Part shown: positions 40,344-49,357 of the stretch, one piece after another
How positions within the stretch are numbered: the first letter of the stretch is position 1
Layout: each line of letters begins with the position of its first letter
Assembly: GCA_910583785.1 (NCBI GenBank)
Contig: CAJTZK010000002.1
Coordinates: 124,001-188,000, forward strand
Reading direction: 5' to 3'
Length of the DNA stretch: 64,000 nucleotides
Source of the DNA: an uncultured Oscillibacter sp.
GTDB lineage: Bacteria > Bacillota > Clostridia > Oscillospirales > Oscillospiraceae
Notes under the pieces: model-generated
The model's input: the letters and a program-made list of their open reading frames with translations, nothing else
Told to the model about the DNA's origin: nothing
Databases searched by the model: none
Translations under genes and position numbers: made by a program

Positions 40344-40363
40344 GGACCGCCCCAGGGCGGTCC
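40344..40363 (-). terminator. Terminator of recD2
   Basis: 8-bp GC stem (40344-40351 with 40356-40363), with TTGCTTTTTG following on the minus strand. Confidence 0.8.
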
Positions 40364-40370
40364 CTCTCGT

Positions 40371-42581
40371 TTATTTCCCGGCAGCCCCCTTGGCCAGCCG
40401 CCAGCGGAGGCCGGAGTACCGCCTTTGGCGCTTATCGTTCGCCGCCATCTCCCGGACCGCCGCGTCGTCGCCCACCACTACCAGCAGCTCCCGGGCCCTG
40501 GTCAGGGCCGTGTACAGCACCCCCCGGACCATCAGCGAAGGCGGCGCGGGCATGGACGCCAGCACCACGCAGCGGTACTCGCTGCCCTGAGCCTTATGGA
40601 CCGTCATGGCGAAGGCCAGGTCCACCTCGTTCAGCTGCTCCACGCCGTAGACCGTCCGGCGGCCGTCGAAATCCAGCTCCAGCCACTCGCCGGAGTCATC
40701 CATCCTCACGATCTTCCCCACGTCCCCGTTGAACATCCCCGTGCCCACGGTTCCGTCCTCCTTCTCCCACACCGCGTCGTAGTCGTTCCGGGTCTGCATC
40801 ACCCGGTCCCCCTCCCGGAACAGCCGCTCCCCCCACAGGAGCTCCCGCTTTCCCGCCGCCTTGGGATTCAGGGCCTCCTGGAGGAGGCGGTTCAGGTTCA
40901 CCGTCCCGGCGGGGCCCTTCCGGGTGGGGGTCAGGACCTGGATCTGGTCCGCGGGGATTCCCATTTTCTCCGGAAGGCGGGTTTTACAAAGCTCTACCAG
41001 GGTGCTCACCGCCCGTTCCGGGTCCCGGCGGCAGAGGAAGAAGAAGTCCCCCTGGTTGCTCTGGAGGTCCGGGGCCTTCCCCAGGTTCACGGCGTGGGCG
41101 GCCCGGATGATGGCGGACTGTTCCGCCTGGCGGAAGACCTCCCGGAGGAACACCGTCTCCACCCGGCCGCTGCGGATCAGGTCCGAGAACACGTTCCCCG
41201 CCCCCACGGAGGGCAGCTGGTCCGCGTCCCCCACCAGCACCAGCCGGGTCCCGGGCCGGAGGGCCCGGAGCAGGGCCGCGAACAGGGGCAGGTCCACCAT
41301 GGACATCTCGTCCACGATGACGGCGTCCGCCTCCAGGGGCTCCTTCTCCGTCTTGGTGAAGGTGACCTGCCGGGCGTCCTCGTTCCAGCTCATCCCCAGG
41401 AGACGGTGGACGGTCTGTGCCTCCATGCCCGTGAGCTCGCTCATCCGCTTGGCCGCCCGGCCCGTGGGGGCCGCCAGCACCGTGTCCAGGCCCATTTTGC
41501 GAAACAGGGCCACAATGGCCCGGACCGTGGTGGTCTTGCCCGTGCCGGGGCCTCCCGTGAGGATCAGCACATTTTCCCTCGCCGCCAGCTCCACGGCCTT
41601 CCGCTGCTGGGGGGCGTAGGTGATGCCCTGGTCCCGCTCCAGCTCGTCTACCGTCCGGGCGGCGGAAACCCGGCCCTGGGGCTCCGCCGCCAGAAGGGCC
41701 TCCAGGCGCTTCTGGGAGGAGGCTTCCGCCTCCCACAGCCTCCGGAGGTAGCAGGCGTCCACATTGGCCACCCGTTCCTGGATGACCAGCCCCTGGCCGA
41801 TGAGCCCGTCCAGGGCCAGCTCCGGCTGGTCCAGGCCGCACTCCAGAAGCTGGGCCGTGGCGGCAATGAGTTTCCCCCGGGGGAGGAAGACGTGGCCGTT
41901 GTTCTCGTTGTGGCTCAGCTCAAAGCTCACCGCCGCCTGGAGCCGCAGGCCGCTGTCCGGCTCAAAGCCCATGCTCATGGCAATTTGGTCCGCCACGGAG
42001 AAGGCCACGCCGCAATCGTCGGCGGACAGCAGGTAGGGGTCCTCCCGGAGCTTTTCCAGGGCGGCGTCCCCGTACTGCCGCCGCAGGCGCATGGCCAGCA
42101 CCGGGGGCAGCTCATACCGGGCCAGGAAGGCCATCAGCCGCCGGAGCCCCATGTGCTGGCGGAACTCCCCGGCAATCTCCTGGGCCCGCCGGGCGGTGAT
42201 GCCCTTCACGGTGGCCAGCCGCTCCGGGGCGGTTTCCAGGATGTCGAAGGTCTCCGCCCCAAAGCGCTCCACGATATTCCGGGCCGTGGCGGGGCCCACG
42301 CCCTTCAGCACGCCGGAGGACAGGTAGCTGAACATCTCCTCCTCGTCCTCCGGCAGGCTCCGCTCCAGCTCCGCCGCCCGGAGCTGCTCCCCATGCTGGG
42401 GGTGGCGTTCCCACACGCCAGTGACGGTCAGGTGCTCGCCGGGGGCGGCGCAGGGGACGCAGCCCACCACGGTGACGGCCTCCCCCTCCTCGGTGAGGAG
42501 GCGGAGGACCGTGTAGCCGTTTTCGGCGTTTTGAAAAATGACGCTATGTACCGTGCCCTCCCGGCAGATGAGCTCTTCCAT
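40371..42581 (-). CDS. recD2: RecD2/YrrC-type DNA helicase
   Basis: 736 residues, the RecD2 form with a long N-terminal region (OB-fold-like and helix-hairpin-helix, about 1-330; VKGITARRAQEIAGEF near 123) that RecD lacks. SF1 helicase motifs: Walker A LTGGPGTGKTTTV (about 341), VIVDEMSMVDL (motif II), LVGDADQLPSVGAG (motif III) and FAMTVHKAQGSEY (motif V). A 5'-3' helicase in repair, independent of RecBC. Its frame is the only coding one here despite long antisense frames. Confidence 0.94.
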   Translation of the reverse strand: MEELICREGTVHSVIFQNAENGYTVLRLLTEEGEAVTVVGCVPCAAPGEHLTVTGVWERHPQHGEQLRAAELERSLPEDEEEMFSYLSSGVLKGVGPATARNIVERFGAETFDILETAPERLATVKGITARRAQEIAGEFRQHMGLRRLMAFLARYELPPVLAMRLRRQYGDAALEKLREDPYLLSADDCGVAFSVADQIAMSMGFEPDSGLRLQAAVSFELSHNENNGHVFLPRGKLIAATAQLLECGLDQPELALDGLIGQGLVIQERVANVDACYLRRLWEAEASSQKRLEALLAAEPQGRVSAARTVDELERDQGITYAPQQRKAVELAARENVLILTGGPGTGKTTTVRAIVALFRKMGLDTVLAAPTGRAAKRMSELTGMEAQTVHRLLGMSWNEDARQVTFTKTEKEPLEADAVIVDEMSMVDLPLFAALLRALRPGTRLVLVGDADQLPSVGAGNVFSDLIRSGRVETVFLREVFRQAEQSAIIRAAHAVNLGKAPDLQSNQGDFFFLCRRDPERAVSTLVELCKTRLPEKMGIPADQIQVLTPTRKGPAGTVNLNRLLQEALNPKAAGKRELLWGERLFREGDRVMQTRNDYDAVWEKEDGTVGTGMFNGDVGKIVRMDDSGEWLELDFDGRRTVYGVEQLNEVDLAFAMTVHKAQGSEYRCVVLASMPAPPSLMVRGVLYTALTRARELLVVVGDDAAVREMAANDKRQRRYSGLRWRLAKGAAGK

Positions 42582-42622
42582 TTGGGATGTCCTCTCTTTT
42601 TCGCGTTTCTGGCGGAACTGGG

Positions 42623-42952
42623 TCAGATTTCAGCGGCCAGGTCCCCGGCGGAAACCAGGGCGGCGTTTTTCTCCCGGTCTGCCAGGTACTGGGCCAGGGC
42701 CTGGGCGTCCGGGGTCAGCCCGCAGTCCGCCAGAAGGATTTTGGCCCCGGGGAGGCTCCCCTGGACCCGGCGGAGCTCCCGGACGTCGGCCTCCATGGCC
42801 AGGGCTTCCCCCTTCAGGGGCAGAACCAGCAGGAGGCCCGGAATGGCCGGGCGGCCGCCGATCCGGAGCGCGGCCCCGGCCAGGGCCCAGACGATGGTCG
42901 TCAGGCCAACGGCGGACAGGAAGGCCAGGACGCCGTCTTGCAGTAGCAGCAT
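42623..42952 (-). CDS. Small membrane protein, unknown
   Basis: 109 residues. Two hydrophobic helices (about 8-27 and 32-50, RPAIPGLLLVLPLKG) are followed by a soluble alpha/beta tail with LRRVQGSLPGAKILLADCGLTPDAQALAQYLADREKN, possibly a partial glycosyltransferase- or Rossmann-like fragment. No family recognised. The ATG at 42952 has AGAGGTGA upstream. It lies 41 bp after recD2 on the transcript's 5' side. Confidence 0.6.
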   Translation of the reverse strand: MLLLQDGVLAFLSAVGLTTIVWALAGAALRIGGRPAIPGLLLVLPLKGEALAMEADVRELRRVQGSLPGAKILLADCGLTPDAQALAQYLADREKNAALVSAGDLAAEI

Positions 42953-43141
42953 TTGAATCACCTCTGTTCAGACTATGCAGAACCAGAGGATTCGGTTATC
43001 CGTCCCGAGGGACGGGGGGATGCCGCACTGGCAGGGCGGCAAAGCCGCCAGCGGCCGTCCCGGTGAAAGGGGGTAAGGCAGGTCCGCGCTCCCCCTTGGG
43101 CCTCCGGACCGGACGGAGCCTGTCCAAGTTTCCCCCCGGGG

Positions 43142-43630
43142 TTAGCGCGCGATCCCCAATTCCGCCAGGATGGCCTCCTCCCGCTCCCGCATCCGGGCCT
43201 TCAGCGGCCCCTCGTCCACATGGTCATACCCCAGCAGATGGAGCACCGAGTGCACCGTCAAATAGGCGAGCTCCCTCCGGTTGGAGTGCCCGTACTCCTT
43301 GGCCTGGGCCGCCACGCGCTCCAGGGAGATCATCACGTCCCCCAGGGGAACCAGCCCCGTTCCCGGGTCCGCGTCCCCGGGTCCCGGCAGTTCCCCCGGC
43401 TGGAGGTCCAAGGCGGGGAAGCTCAGCACATCCGTGGCCCGGTCCACCTGCCGGGCCTCCCGGTTCATCCGGCGGATTTCCTCGTCATTGGTGACCAGCA
43501 CGTCCACCTCGCAGGGGAAGTCCACTCCCTCCGCCGCCAGGGCCGTGCGGACGGCCCTGCGGAGAAAGGCCGTCTGGCTTTCGTTCACCCCAGGGACGCT
43601 GGCGGTGACGGGGATATAATGCCGCTTCAT
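43142..43630 (-). CDS. ybeY: Endoribonuclease/rRNA maturation factor YbeY
   Basis: 162 residues. The metal motif H-x3-H-x5-H is seen in LTVHSVLHLLGYDHVDEG (about 130-147). Also VLVTNDEEIRRMNREARQVDRATDVLSFP is typical. It processes 16S rRNA and helps ribosome quality control. It overlaps phoH by 4 bp, the usual Firmicute order phoH-ybeY. Confidence 0.94.
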   Translation of the reverse strand: MKRHYIPVTASVPGVNESQTAFLRRAVRTALAAEGVDFPCEVDVLVTNDEEIRRMNREARQVDRATDVLSFPALDLQPGELPGPGDADPGTGLVPLGDVMISLERVAAQAKEYGHSNRRELAYLTVHSVLHLLGYDHVDEGPLKARMREREEAILAELGIAR

Positions 43631-44622
43631 TTCCGCCGCCCCCTTCCCGGGTCCTTCCGCCCGCCCCGGTTCTCGTAATCCTCATAGGCTTGGACAATCC
43701 GCTGGACCATGACGTGGCGCACCACGTCGGCGTTGGTCAGCTCGCAGATGCCGATACCCTCCACGCTGCGGAGGACCCGCATGGCCTCCTTCAGGCCGGA
43801 GGTCTTCCCGTCGGGGAGGTCGATCTGGGTGGCGTCGCCTGTGATGACGATTTTGGACCCGAAGCCCAGGCGGGTGAGGAACATTTTCATCTGTTCCCGG
43901 CTGGTGTTCTGGGCCTCGTCCAGGATGATGAAGCTGTCGTCCAGGGTCCTCCCCCGCATATAGGCCAAGGGGGCCACCTCGATGCTGCCCCGCTCCAGGT
44001 ATTTCTGGTACGTCTCCGCCCCCAGCATGTCGAAGAGGGCGTCGTACAAGGGCCGGAGGTAGGGGTCCACCTTGCTCTGGAGGTCCCCGGGCAAAAAGCC
44101 CAGGCGCTCCCCGGCCTCCACGGCGGGGCGGGTGAGGATGATGCGGTTCACCTGCTTGTCCCGGAAGGCCATGACGGCGGCGGCCACGGCCAGGTAGGTC
44201 TTTCCCGTGCCCGCCGGACCCACGCCGATGGTGACCGTGTTTTTCAGCACGGAGGCGATGTAGTCCTTCTGGCCGATGGTCTTGGGCTTGATGGGCCGCC
44301 CCTTGGCCGAGATGCAGAGGACATCCCCGGTGAGCTCGGCGATCTTTTCCTCCTTCCCCGCCCGGACCATGCTGGCCACATAGCGGACATTCTGTTCCCC
44401 GAGGGGCTCCCCCCGGCTGGAGAGGGCCAGGAGGGCCTGGACCGCCTTACAGGCCAGGGCCACGTCCTCCGCCTCTCCCTCTACCCGGAGCTCGCCCTCC
44501 CGGTTCACCACGGTGACGGAGAACTCCTGCTCCAGGAGCCGGATGTTCTCGTCAAAGGACCCAAAGAGGTTCACGGCCTGTTCCAGCCGCTCGATGCTGA
44601 TTCTCTGTTCCACTGTGTTCAC
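43627..44622 (-). CDS. phoH: PhoH-like ATPase
   Basis: 331 residues. Walker A GVGPAGTGKTYLA (about 134-146), RPAVEAGERLGFLPGDL, FIILDEAQNTSREQMKMFLTRLG (Walker B and sensor I) and VITGDATQIDLP are all typical PhoH motifs. An N-terminal KH-like/RNA-binding extension (1-100) is present. Thought to be an RNA-associated helicase/ATPase with YbeY. Follows yqfD by 19 bp. Confidence 0.94.
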   Translation of the reverse strand: MNTVEQRISIERLEQAVNLFGSFDENIRLLEQEFSVTVVNREGELRVEGEAEDVALACKAVQALLALSSRGEPLGEQNVRYVASMVRAGKEEKIAELTGDVLCISAKGRPIKPKTIGQKDYIASVLKNTVTIGVGPAGTGKTYLAVAAAVMAFRDKQVNRIILTRPAVEAGERLGFLPGDLQSKVDPYLRPLYDALFDMLGAETYQKYLERGSIEVAPLAYMRGRTLDDSFIILDEAQNTSREQMKMFLTRLGFGSKIVITGDATQIDLPDGKTSGLKEAMRVLRSVEGIGICELTNADVVRHVMVQRIVQAYEDYENRGGRKDPGRGRRK

Positions 44623-44641
44623 TCCCGTATTTCCGCGGGCC

Positions 44642-45838
44642 TCAGCCCGTTTCTTCTTCCGTGTAAATGGGGGCCGTCTTCCCGATCTCCTCCAGGCACT
44701 CCGCCGACAGCGTCACCACCAGCGTATTCCCCCTCTGGCGGGAGGAGCAGAGCGTGGATTTCACCTCGCCGTAGGGTTCCACCTGTTCCCGGAGCTGGGC
44801 GGTGAGGAGGGCCTCGGCGGCTTTCTCCGCTTCGGCGGCGGTTCGGGCCCTGGGGACGGCCTCGTAAAAACGCCAGGTTTCCGTCACCACCGTCACCGGC
44901 AGGGGGACGCCCAGGAGGTTCAGGGGATGCCTGCTGGTTATTTTATCATATTCCGTCCCATCAATGCTACTGTTTGAGAAGAATTTTATCCGCCGGGACC
45001 CAAAAATCAGGGAGACCCCTGTTTTCTCCTTCCCCGTGTACCGCTTTTCCAGCACGGTCAGGGGCATGGAGGCGGTGAAATCGTACCAGGTCCGGGCCTC
45101 TACCTTCCCCAGGCCCGCCAGGACCCGGGCTCCCACGGTGTCCGTGTCCTCCACGCCGGAAATCAGGATCTGCCCCTCCGTCACCGCGCTGCCCGGCACC
45201 ACGCAGGCCACGCCCCCGATGGTCTGTACGTTTTTCACCAGCCCCGCCCGCCGGGCCACCAGGTTGCAGGGCTCCCTCCGGTCCACCATCACCGGGGGCG
45301 GCGTCCGCTCCCGGACCTGGACCTCCGCCCGGCAGCCGGAGACGTTGACGGCAATCCAAATCAGCTCCGGCACATCCAGAAGCACGTGGTTCCGGATGTC
45401 CTCCCCGTCCAGGGAGAGGCCGAAGGTCCCCAGGGTTACGCCGTTCTTCTCCAGGGCCCGGAGTATGCGCTCCGTGGGCACGGTCACATTGCCCTCCACC
45501 TGGAAGTCCCAAATAAAGAAGGACCCTAGGAACAGCGCCAGGGCGCAGCCCACCAGGCCCACCAGCAGGGCCTGGCGGTGGCGGAAGCGGAACAGGAAAT
45601 AGGGCGCCCCCTCCCGTCCCACCAGGTCGAAGGTGCAGTCCAGTTTCTTCCCCGCCTCCCGGAGGGCCCTCCAGTCCCGCCGGGAGAGGCGGCAGGTGAA
45701 CGCCGTGGGGGACTCCCATTCCAAGTCCCAGAAGGCCAGGTCCTGGGCTCCGCAGAGGTTCAGCACCCGCTCCGGGAAGGCGCACTCCGCCCGGACCCGG
45801 ACCTGGCCCCGGAGGTGGTTGATGAGCCTCGTCAGCAT
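44642..45838 (-). CDS. yqfD: Sporulation protein YqfD
   Basis: 398 residues, the normal YqfD length. Soluble N-terminal domain (about 1-85), membrane helix LLVGLVGCALALFLGSFFIW (about 91-110), then a long extracytoplasmic part with WIAVNVSGCRAEVQVRERTPPP. B. subtilis YqfD belongs to the sigma-E regulon. Start ATG 45838 overlaps yqfC by 7 bp. A longer frame to 46795 runs through yqfC antisense sense and is not real. Confidence 0.9.
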   Translation of the reverse strand: MLTRLINHLRGQVRVRAECAFPERVLNLCGAQDLAFWDLEWESPTAFTCRLSRRDWRALREAGKKLDCTFDLVGREGAPYFLFRFRHRQALLVGLVGCALALFLGSFFIWDFQVEGNVTVPTERILRALEKNGVTLGTFGLSLDGEDIRNHVLLDVPELIWIAVNVSGCRAEVQVRERTPPPVMVDRREPCNLVARRAGLVKNVQTIGGVACVVPGSAVTEGQILISGVEDTDTVGARVLAGLGKVEARTWYDFTASMPLTVLEKRYTGKEKTGVSLIFGSRRIKFFSNSSIDGTEYDKITSRHPLNLLGVPLPVTVVTETWRFYEAVPRARTAAEAEKAAEALLTAQLREQVEPYGEVKSTLCSSRQRGNTLVVTLSAECLEEIGKTAPIYTEEETG

Positions 45839-46128
45839 GGGCCCACCCACTCCACAGAGCCGATCTTCCCGCCAATCCGCAGTTCCCCCGCCGTCATGGC
45901 CAGCAGGGTCAGCCGTTCCCCCCGCACCCGGAGGACCCCGGCGGTGGTGTTGGCGTCGATCTGCTCCTCCGTATAGGCCAGGAGGCCCGTGTGGTGCTCC
46001 AAATATAACTGGCGGCTCCCCACCATTTCCAGCCGGGGCAGCCCCGCCACGATGTCCGCGGGAAGGTCGAAGAGCTCCGCCGCCGCCGCCAGGACGCCGC
46101 CCTCCCGGTCCCGTCGATTCCGTTCCAT
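45832..46128 (-). CDS. yqfC: Sporulation protein YqfC
   Basis: 98 residues, typical YqfC: LPADIVAGLPRLEMVGSRQLYLEHHTGLLAYTEEQI (about 22-57, in part), then RVRGERLTLLAMTAGELRIGGKI. Partner of YqfD in sporulation. The ATG at 46128 is preceded by GAGGTGAG, which is part of the left arm of the inverted repeat upstream. Confidence 0.9.
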   Translation of the reverse strand: MERNRRDREGGVLAAAAELFDLPADIVAGLPRLEMVGSRQLYLEHHTGLLAYTEEQIDANTTAGVLRVRGERLTLLAMTAGELRIGGKIGSVEWVGPC

Positions 46129-46133
46129 TCGAT

Positions 46134-46272
46134 CTCACCTCGGAGAATCCTATGCGGCGGGGCGGGAAAAACTGCTTGTCCCGGAAGCTATATTTCAAGC
46201 GCCAGGTTCCCGTCTTGAAAGCGGTCCCCGGCATGATTCCCCCTCCCGCCGCATAGGATTCTCCGAGGTGAG
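46134..46272. repeat. 28-bp perfect inverted repeat with mirrored promoter/RBS elements
   Basis: Left arm 46134-46161 and right arm 46245-46272 are exact inverted copies, 83 bp apart, between divergent yqfC and the ylbJ-like gene. Each arm holds, reading outward, CATAGGATTCT, which fits the -10 of a sporulation sigma-E promoter, and GAGGTGAG, the ribosome site of the gene on that side. Upstream of each CATA, 13 bp away, is a GCATGATT (right) or GCAGTTTT (left) -35-like box. Confidence 0.85.
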
Positions 46273-46276
46273 GCGT

Positions 46277-47191
46277 ATGAAACTCCGATGGCGGTCCGGC
46301 GCGTGCCTGCTGCTCTGCGCCCTGCTGGCCTGGCTTCTGGCGGACGCGGGGGAAGTCCGGGCGGCGGCGGCGGCGGGACTGGCCCTTTGCGGCCGGACGG
46401 TGATCCCCGCCCTGTTCCCCTTTATGGCGGCGTCCACCATGCTGGTGTCCCTGGGCTTCGGGGAGTGGGCCTCCCCCCGCCTGGCGGGCCTGATGAACCT
46501 CTACCGCCTCCCCGGCCCCGCCGGGTCCGCCCTGCTGCTGGGGCTGGCGGGGGGCTACCCCATCGGGGCCCGGACCGCGGCGGAGCTCTATAAAAAGGGG
46601 CTCCTCACCGCCGGGGAGGCGGAGCGGCTCCTTGGCTTTTGCAACAATTCCAACCCGGTGTTCCTCATCAGCGTCCTGGGGAGCGGGGTCTTCGGCAGTC
46701 CCCGGGCGGGGGCCTATCTGTGGCTCATCCACGTGCTCTCTGCCCTGCTGGCGGGCTTTTTCTTCCGGGGCAGCGGGAAATCCCTTGGGCGGCAAAAACT
46801 GCCAAGGTTTTCCCCCTGTCAGCCCCCCTCCTTTTCCGCCGCCTTCGTGGAGGGAATCAAAAGTGCCTGCGGGAACCTGGTCTCCGTCTGCGGCTTCGTG
46901 ATTTTCTTCTACGTGCTGGCCAGCCCCCTGGCAAAGCTGGGCGGGCCCCTGGGGGCCGGGCTGGTGGGCTTCCTGGAGCTCTTCTCCCTGACGCCGCTGT
47001 TGGCGGCAGACCGCCTGGGCTTTGTCCTGGCCTCCGCCTGCGCGGGCTGGGGCGGGGTGTCCATTCTCTGCCAGACGGCGGCGGTACTGGAGGACAGCGG
47101 GCTGCGCCTCCGGAACTGCGTGCTGGGAAAAGCCCTCCAGGGCCTCCTGTCCGCCGGGCTGGCGGCAGCTGTGAGCCTTTCCCTGTTTTGA
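46277..47191 (+). CDS. YlbJ-like sporulation integral membrane protein
   Basis: 304 residues, about eight membrane segments. GGYPIGARTAAELYKKGLLTAGEAERLLGFCNNSNPVFLISV (about 95-136, in part) is the Gate/nucleoside-recognition core of YlbJ. YlbJ of B. subtilis is sigma-E controlled and needed for cortex formation; this member is shorter than the about 408-residue B. subtilis form. ATG 46277 has its GAGGTGAG site in the right arm of the inverted repeat. Confidence 0.82.
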   Translation: MKLRWRSGACLLLCALLAWLLADAGEVRAAAAAGLALCGRTVIPALFPFMAASTMLVSLGFGEWASPRLAGLMNLYRLPGPAGSALLLGLAGGYPIGARTAAELYKKGLLTAGEAERLLGFCNNSNPVFLISVLGSGVFGSPRAGAYLWLIHVLSALLAGFFFRGSGKSLGRQKLPRFSPCQPPSFSAAFVEGIKSACGNLVSVCGFVIFFYVLASPLAKLGGPLGAGLVGFLELFSLTPLLAADRLGFVLASACAGWGGVSILCQTAAVLEDSGLRLRNCVLGKALQGLLSAGLAAAVSLSLF

Positions 47192-47197
47192 ACAAGG

Positions 47198-47236
47198 AAA
47201 ATGGTCCCCCGCCTATCATAGGCGGGGGACCATTTT
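47198..47236. terminator. Bidirectional terminator after the ylbJ-like gene
   Basis: Perfect 18-bp stem (47198-47215 with 47219-47236), 3-base loop, AAAA and TTTTT flanks. One of the strongest terminators in the window; it separates the ylbJ-like gene from the convergent nucleoside importer. Confidence 0.92.
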
Positions 47237-47279
47237 TGATACGTTTGGTATTTTTTCGACAGGCTTCTACAAGCCGTAG

Positions 47280-48221
47280 TTACCTCTGCCCCTTGTCGTA
47301 GGGGACGCCCTCCGCCTTGGGGGCCCGGGACTTCTTGGACGTGAAGGCCAGGACCACCAGGGAGATGATGTAGGGAAGCATGTTGTACATGGCCGCCGGG
47401 AGGTTCAGGGCCTTGAGGAAGTCGAAGCCAGAGTACACGTTGCCCAGGGCCCGGCAGAAGCCGAAGAGCAGCGCCGCCAGGGCGATGCGGGTGGGCTTCC
47501 ACTGGCCGAAGATCATAACGGCAAGGGCCAGGAAGCCAAAGCCCGCCACGCCGTTTTCAAACTTCCACTCGCTGACGCCCGCCGTGATGTACACGATGCC
47601 GCCCAGGCCCCCCAGCATGCCGGAGATCAGCACGCCGGCGTAGCGCATCTTGTAGACGTTGATGCCCACGCTGTCCGCCGCCTGGGGGTGCTCGCCGCAG
47701 GCCATGAGCCGCAGGCCGAACCGGGTCTTGTACAGCGACACATAGGCCCCCACGAGGGCCAGGGCCGCCAGCAGCATGAACCAGTTGAACTCAAAGCCCC
47801 CGATGTTCACCAGGAAAGCCTTTTTCGCGTTGATGTACTGGATGGTGGAGGACACGTTGTCCACGCTCTCGGCGGTGTTCATGGCCTTGACAAAAACCGT
47901 GGCCGCCGCCGTGCCCAGGAGGTTCATGGCCGTGCCCACCAGGGTCTGGTCCGCCTTGAAGTTGATGGCGGCCACCGCCAGCAGCAGGGAGTACACGACG
48001 CCCAGGGCAATGGCGGCCAGGACCACCAGCAGAATCATGCCGAAGGCGGGCGTGCTGTCCGGGAGGAACTTCATCATCAGCGCGCCGCCCAGGGCGCCCA
48101 TGACCATGATGCCCTCCAGGCCGATGTTGATGACGCCGGAGTGCTCGGAGAAGCAGCCGCCCAGGGCCACCAGCAGCAGCACCGACGCGAAGATCAGCGT
48201 GTATTGCAGCAGAAGGATCAT
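47280..48221 (-). CDS. Nucleoside ABC transporter permease (NupQ/YufQ type)
   Basis: 313 residues, about nine membrane segments. GVINIGLEGIMVMGALGGAL (about 29-48) and GINVYKMRYAGVLISGMLGGLGGI are characteristic of the BPD-type branched-chain-like permeases of nucleoside importers. Pairs with the next permease, which it overlaps by 4 bp. A heterodimer of the two would form the channel for the BMP lipoprotein. Confidence 0.92.
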   Translation of the reverse strand: MILLLQYTLIFASVLLLVALGGCFSEHSGVINIGLEGIMVMGALGGALMMKFLPDSTPAFGMILLVVLAAIALGVVYSLLLAVAAINFKADQTLVGTAMNLLGTAAATVFVKAMNTAESVDNVSSTIQYINAKKAFLVNIGGFEFNWFMLLAALALVGAYVSLYKTRFGLRLMACGEHPQAADSVGINVYKMRYAGVLISGMLGGLGGIVYITAGVSEWKFENGVAGFGFLALAVMIFGQWKPTRIALAALLFGFCRALGNVYSGFDFLKALNLPAAMYNMLPYIISLVVLAFTSKKSRAPKAEGVPYDKGQR

Positions 48222-49354
48222 TTCCCGTCGCCTCCTTTCCCTGCGGCCGCCGCGCTCTTTTTCTCATCCCGGCGGTTCAGCCAAGCGTTCAGCGCCGTCC
48301 TGAAGAAGAGGACGAACCCGCAGAGGTAGATGATCAAGGCAGAGATAAAGTCGGAAATCTGGGAGGAGTACATGGTCTTGTCCACATAGGCGCCCCCGTT
48401 AGTAATATGCTGGATGAAGTAGGAGGAGAAGATGGCCCCAATGGGATTCAGCCCGCCCAGGAAGGCGGCGGCGATGCCGTTGAAGCCCATGGCGGGGACG
48501 GCGGACTGGGTGCACTGCCACTGTTCAAAGCCGGAGAGGAACAGCATGGCCGCGCCCATGCCGGCGAGCCCCCCGGCTATGGCCATGGTGAGGATCAGGT
48601 TCTTCTGCTCCCGCATGCCGCAGTACTTGGCGGCGGACTTATTGCAGCCAGTGGCTTTCAGCTCGTAACCCAGCTTGGTCTTCTCCAGCAGGACCCATAC
48701 CAGGACCGCCGTCACAATGGCCAGGGGAATCGCCAGGCCCACGTACTGGTTCTTGCTGAACAGGGCCCCCAGGCCCAGGGAGGGAAGAAGCGCCCCCTCG
48801 TTGGTGCTGGCCAGGGTGAAAGTATAGGGGCTGGTTTCCTCCTTCACCAGGGTCAGCACCATGTTGACCGCGTAGAGGCTGATCCAGTTCAGCATGATGC
48901 AGGAGATAACCTCGTTGACATTGCAATAGGCTTTCAGCACGCCGGAAATGGCCCCCAGGGCGGCCCCGGCCAGGATTGCGGCAATCAGGCACAAAAACCA
49001 GGGCAGCTTCAGCCCCAGGGCGCAGTACAGGGCCGCGCCAGTGCCCACCACGTACTGGCCCGCCGCGCCGATGTTAAAGAGGCCCACCTTATAGGCGAAG
49101 AGCACCGACAGGCTGCACATCAGCAGGGGGGCGGTCTTCACCAGGGTGCTGCCGAAGTAGCGGAGCTGGGCCGTGGTCTTGGAGTAGGTCATGAAGTTTT
49201 CCACGATGGCTAAAATGGCCCCGTTGGCCCCGGCGGGGTTGATGAGAAGCAGGGCGATATAGCCCACCACCAGGCCCAGGATGATGCACAGCAGGGACGC
49301 CAGCAAGGACTGGACCGCGCCGTTGCGCAGCAAGGAGGTTTTCTCTTTTTTCAT
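48218..49354 (-). CDS. Nucleoside ABC transporter permease (NupP/YufP type)
   Basis: 378 residues with about ten membrane segments. KVGLFNIGAAGQYVVGTGAAL (about 88-108) and GFNGIAAAFLGGLNPIGAIFSSYF are the typical motifs. It lies 3 bp after the ATPase gene. Together they form the transport core of the nucleoside importer. Confidence 0.92.
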   Translation of the reverse strand: MKKEKTSLLRNGAVQSLLASLLCIILGLVVGYIALLLINPAGANGAILAIVENFMTYSKTTAQLRYFGSTLVKTAPLLMCSLSVLFAYKVGLFNIGAAGQYVVGTGAALYCALGLKLPWFLCLIAAILAGAALGAISGVLKAYCNVNEVISCIMLNWISLYAVNMVLTLVKEETSPYTFTLASTNEGALLPSLGLGALFSKNQYVGLAIPLAIVTAVLVWVLLEKTKLGYELKATGCNKSAAKYCGMREQKNLILTMAIAGGLAGMGAAMLFLSGFEQWQCTQSAVPAMGFNGIAAAFLGGLNPIGAIFSSYFIQHITNGGAYVDKTMYSSQISDFISALIIYLCGFVLFFRTALNAWLNRRDEKKSAAAAGKGGDGK

Positions 49355-49357
49355 GCC

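Noticed and set aside
40425..42956. 843-residue plus-strand open frame
   Set aside because: Shadow of recD2 on the other strand; composition is Gly/His/Arg-rich without domains.
45839..46795. Upstream 5' extension of yqfD to a 717-residue frame
   Set aside because: It crosses yqfC, the inverted repeat and the ylbJ-like gene; YqfD ends at its normal length with the ATG at 45838.
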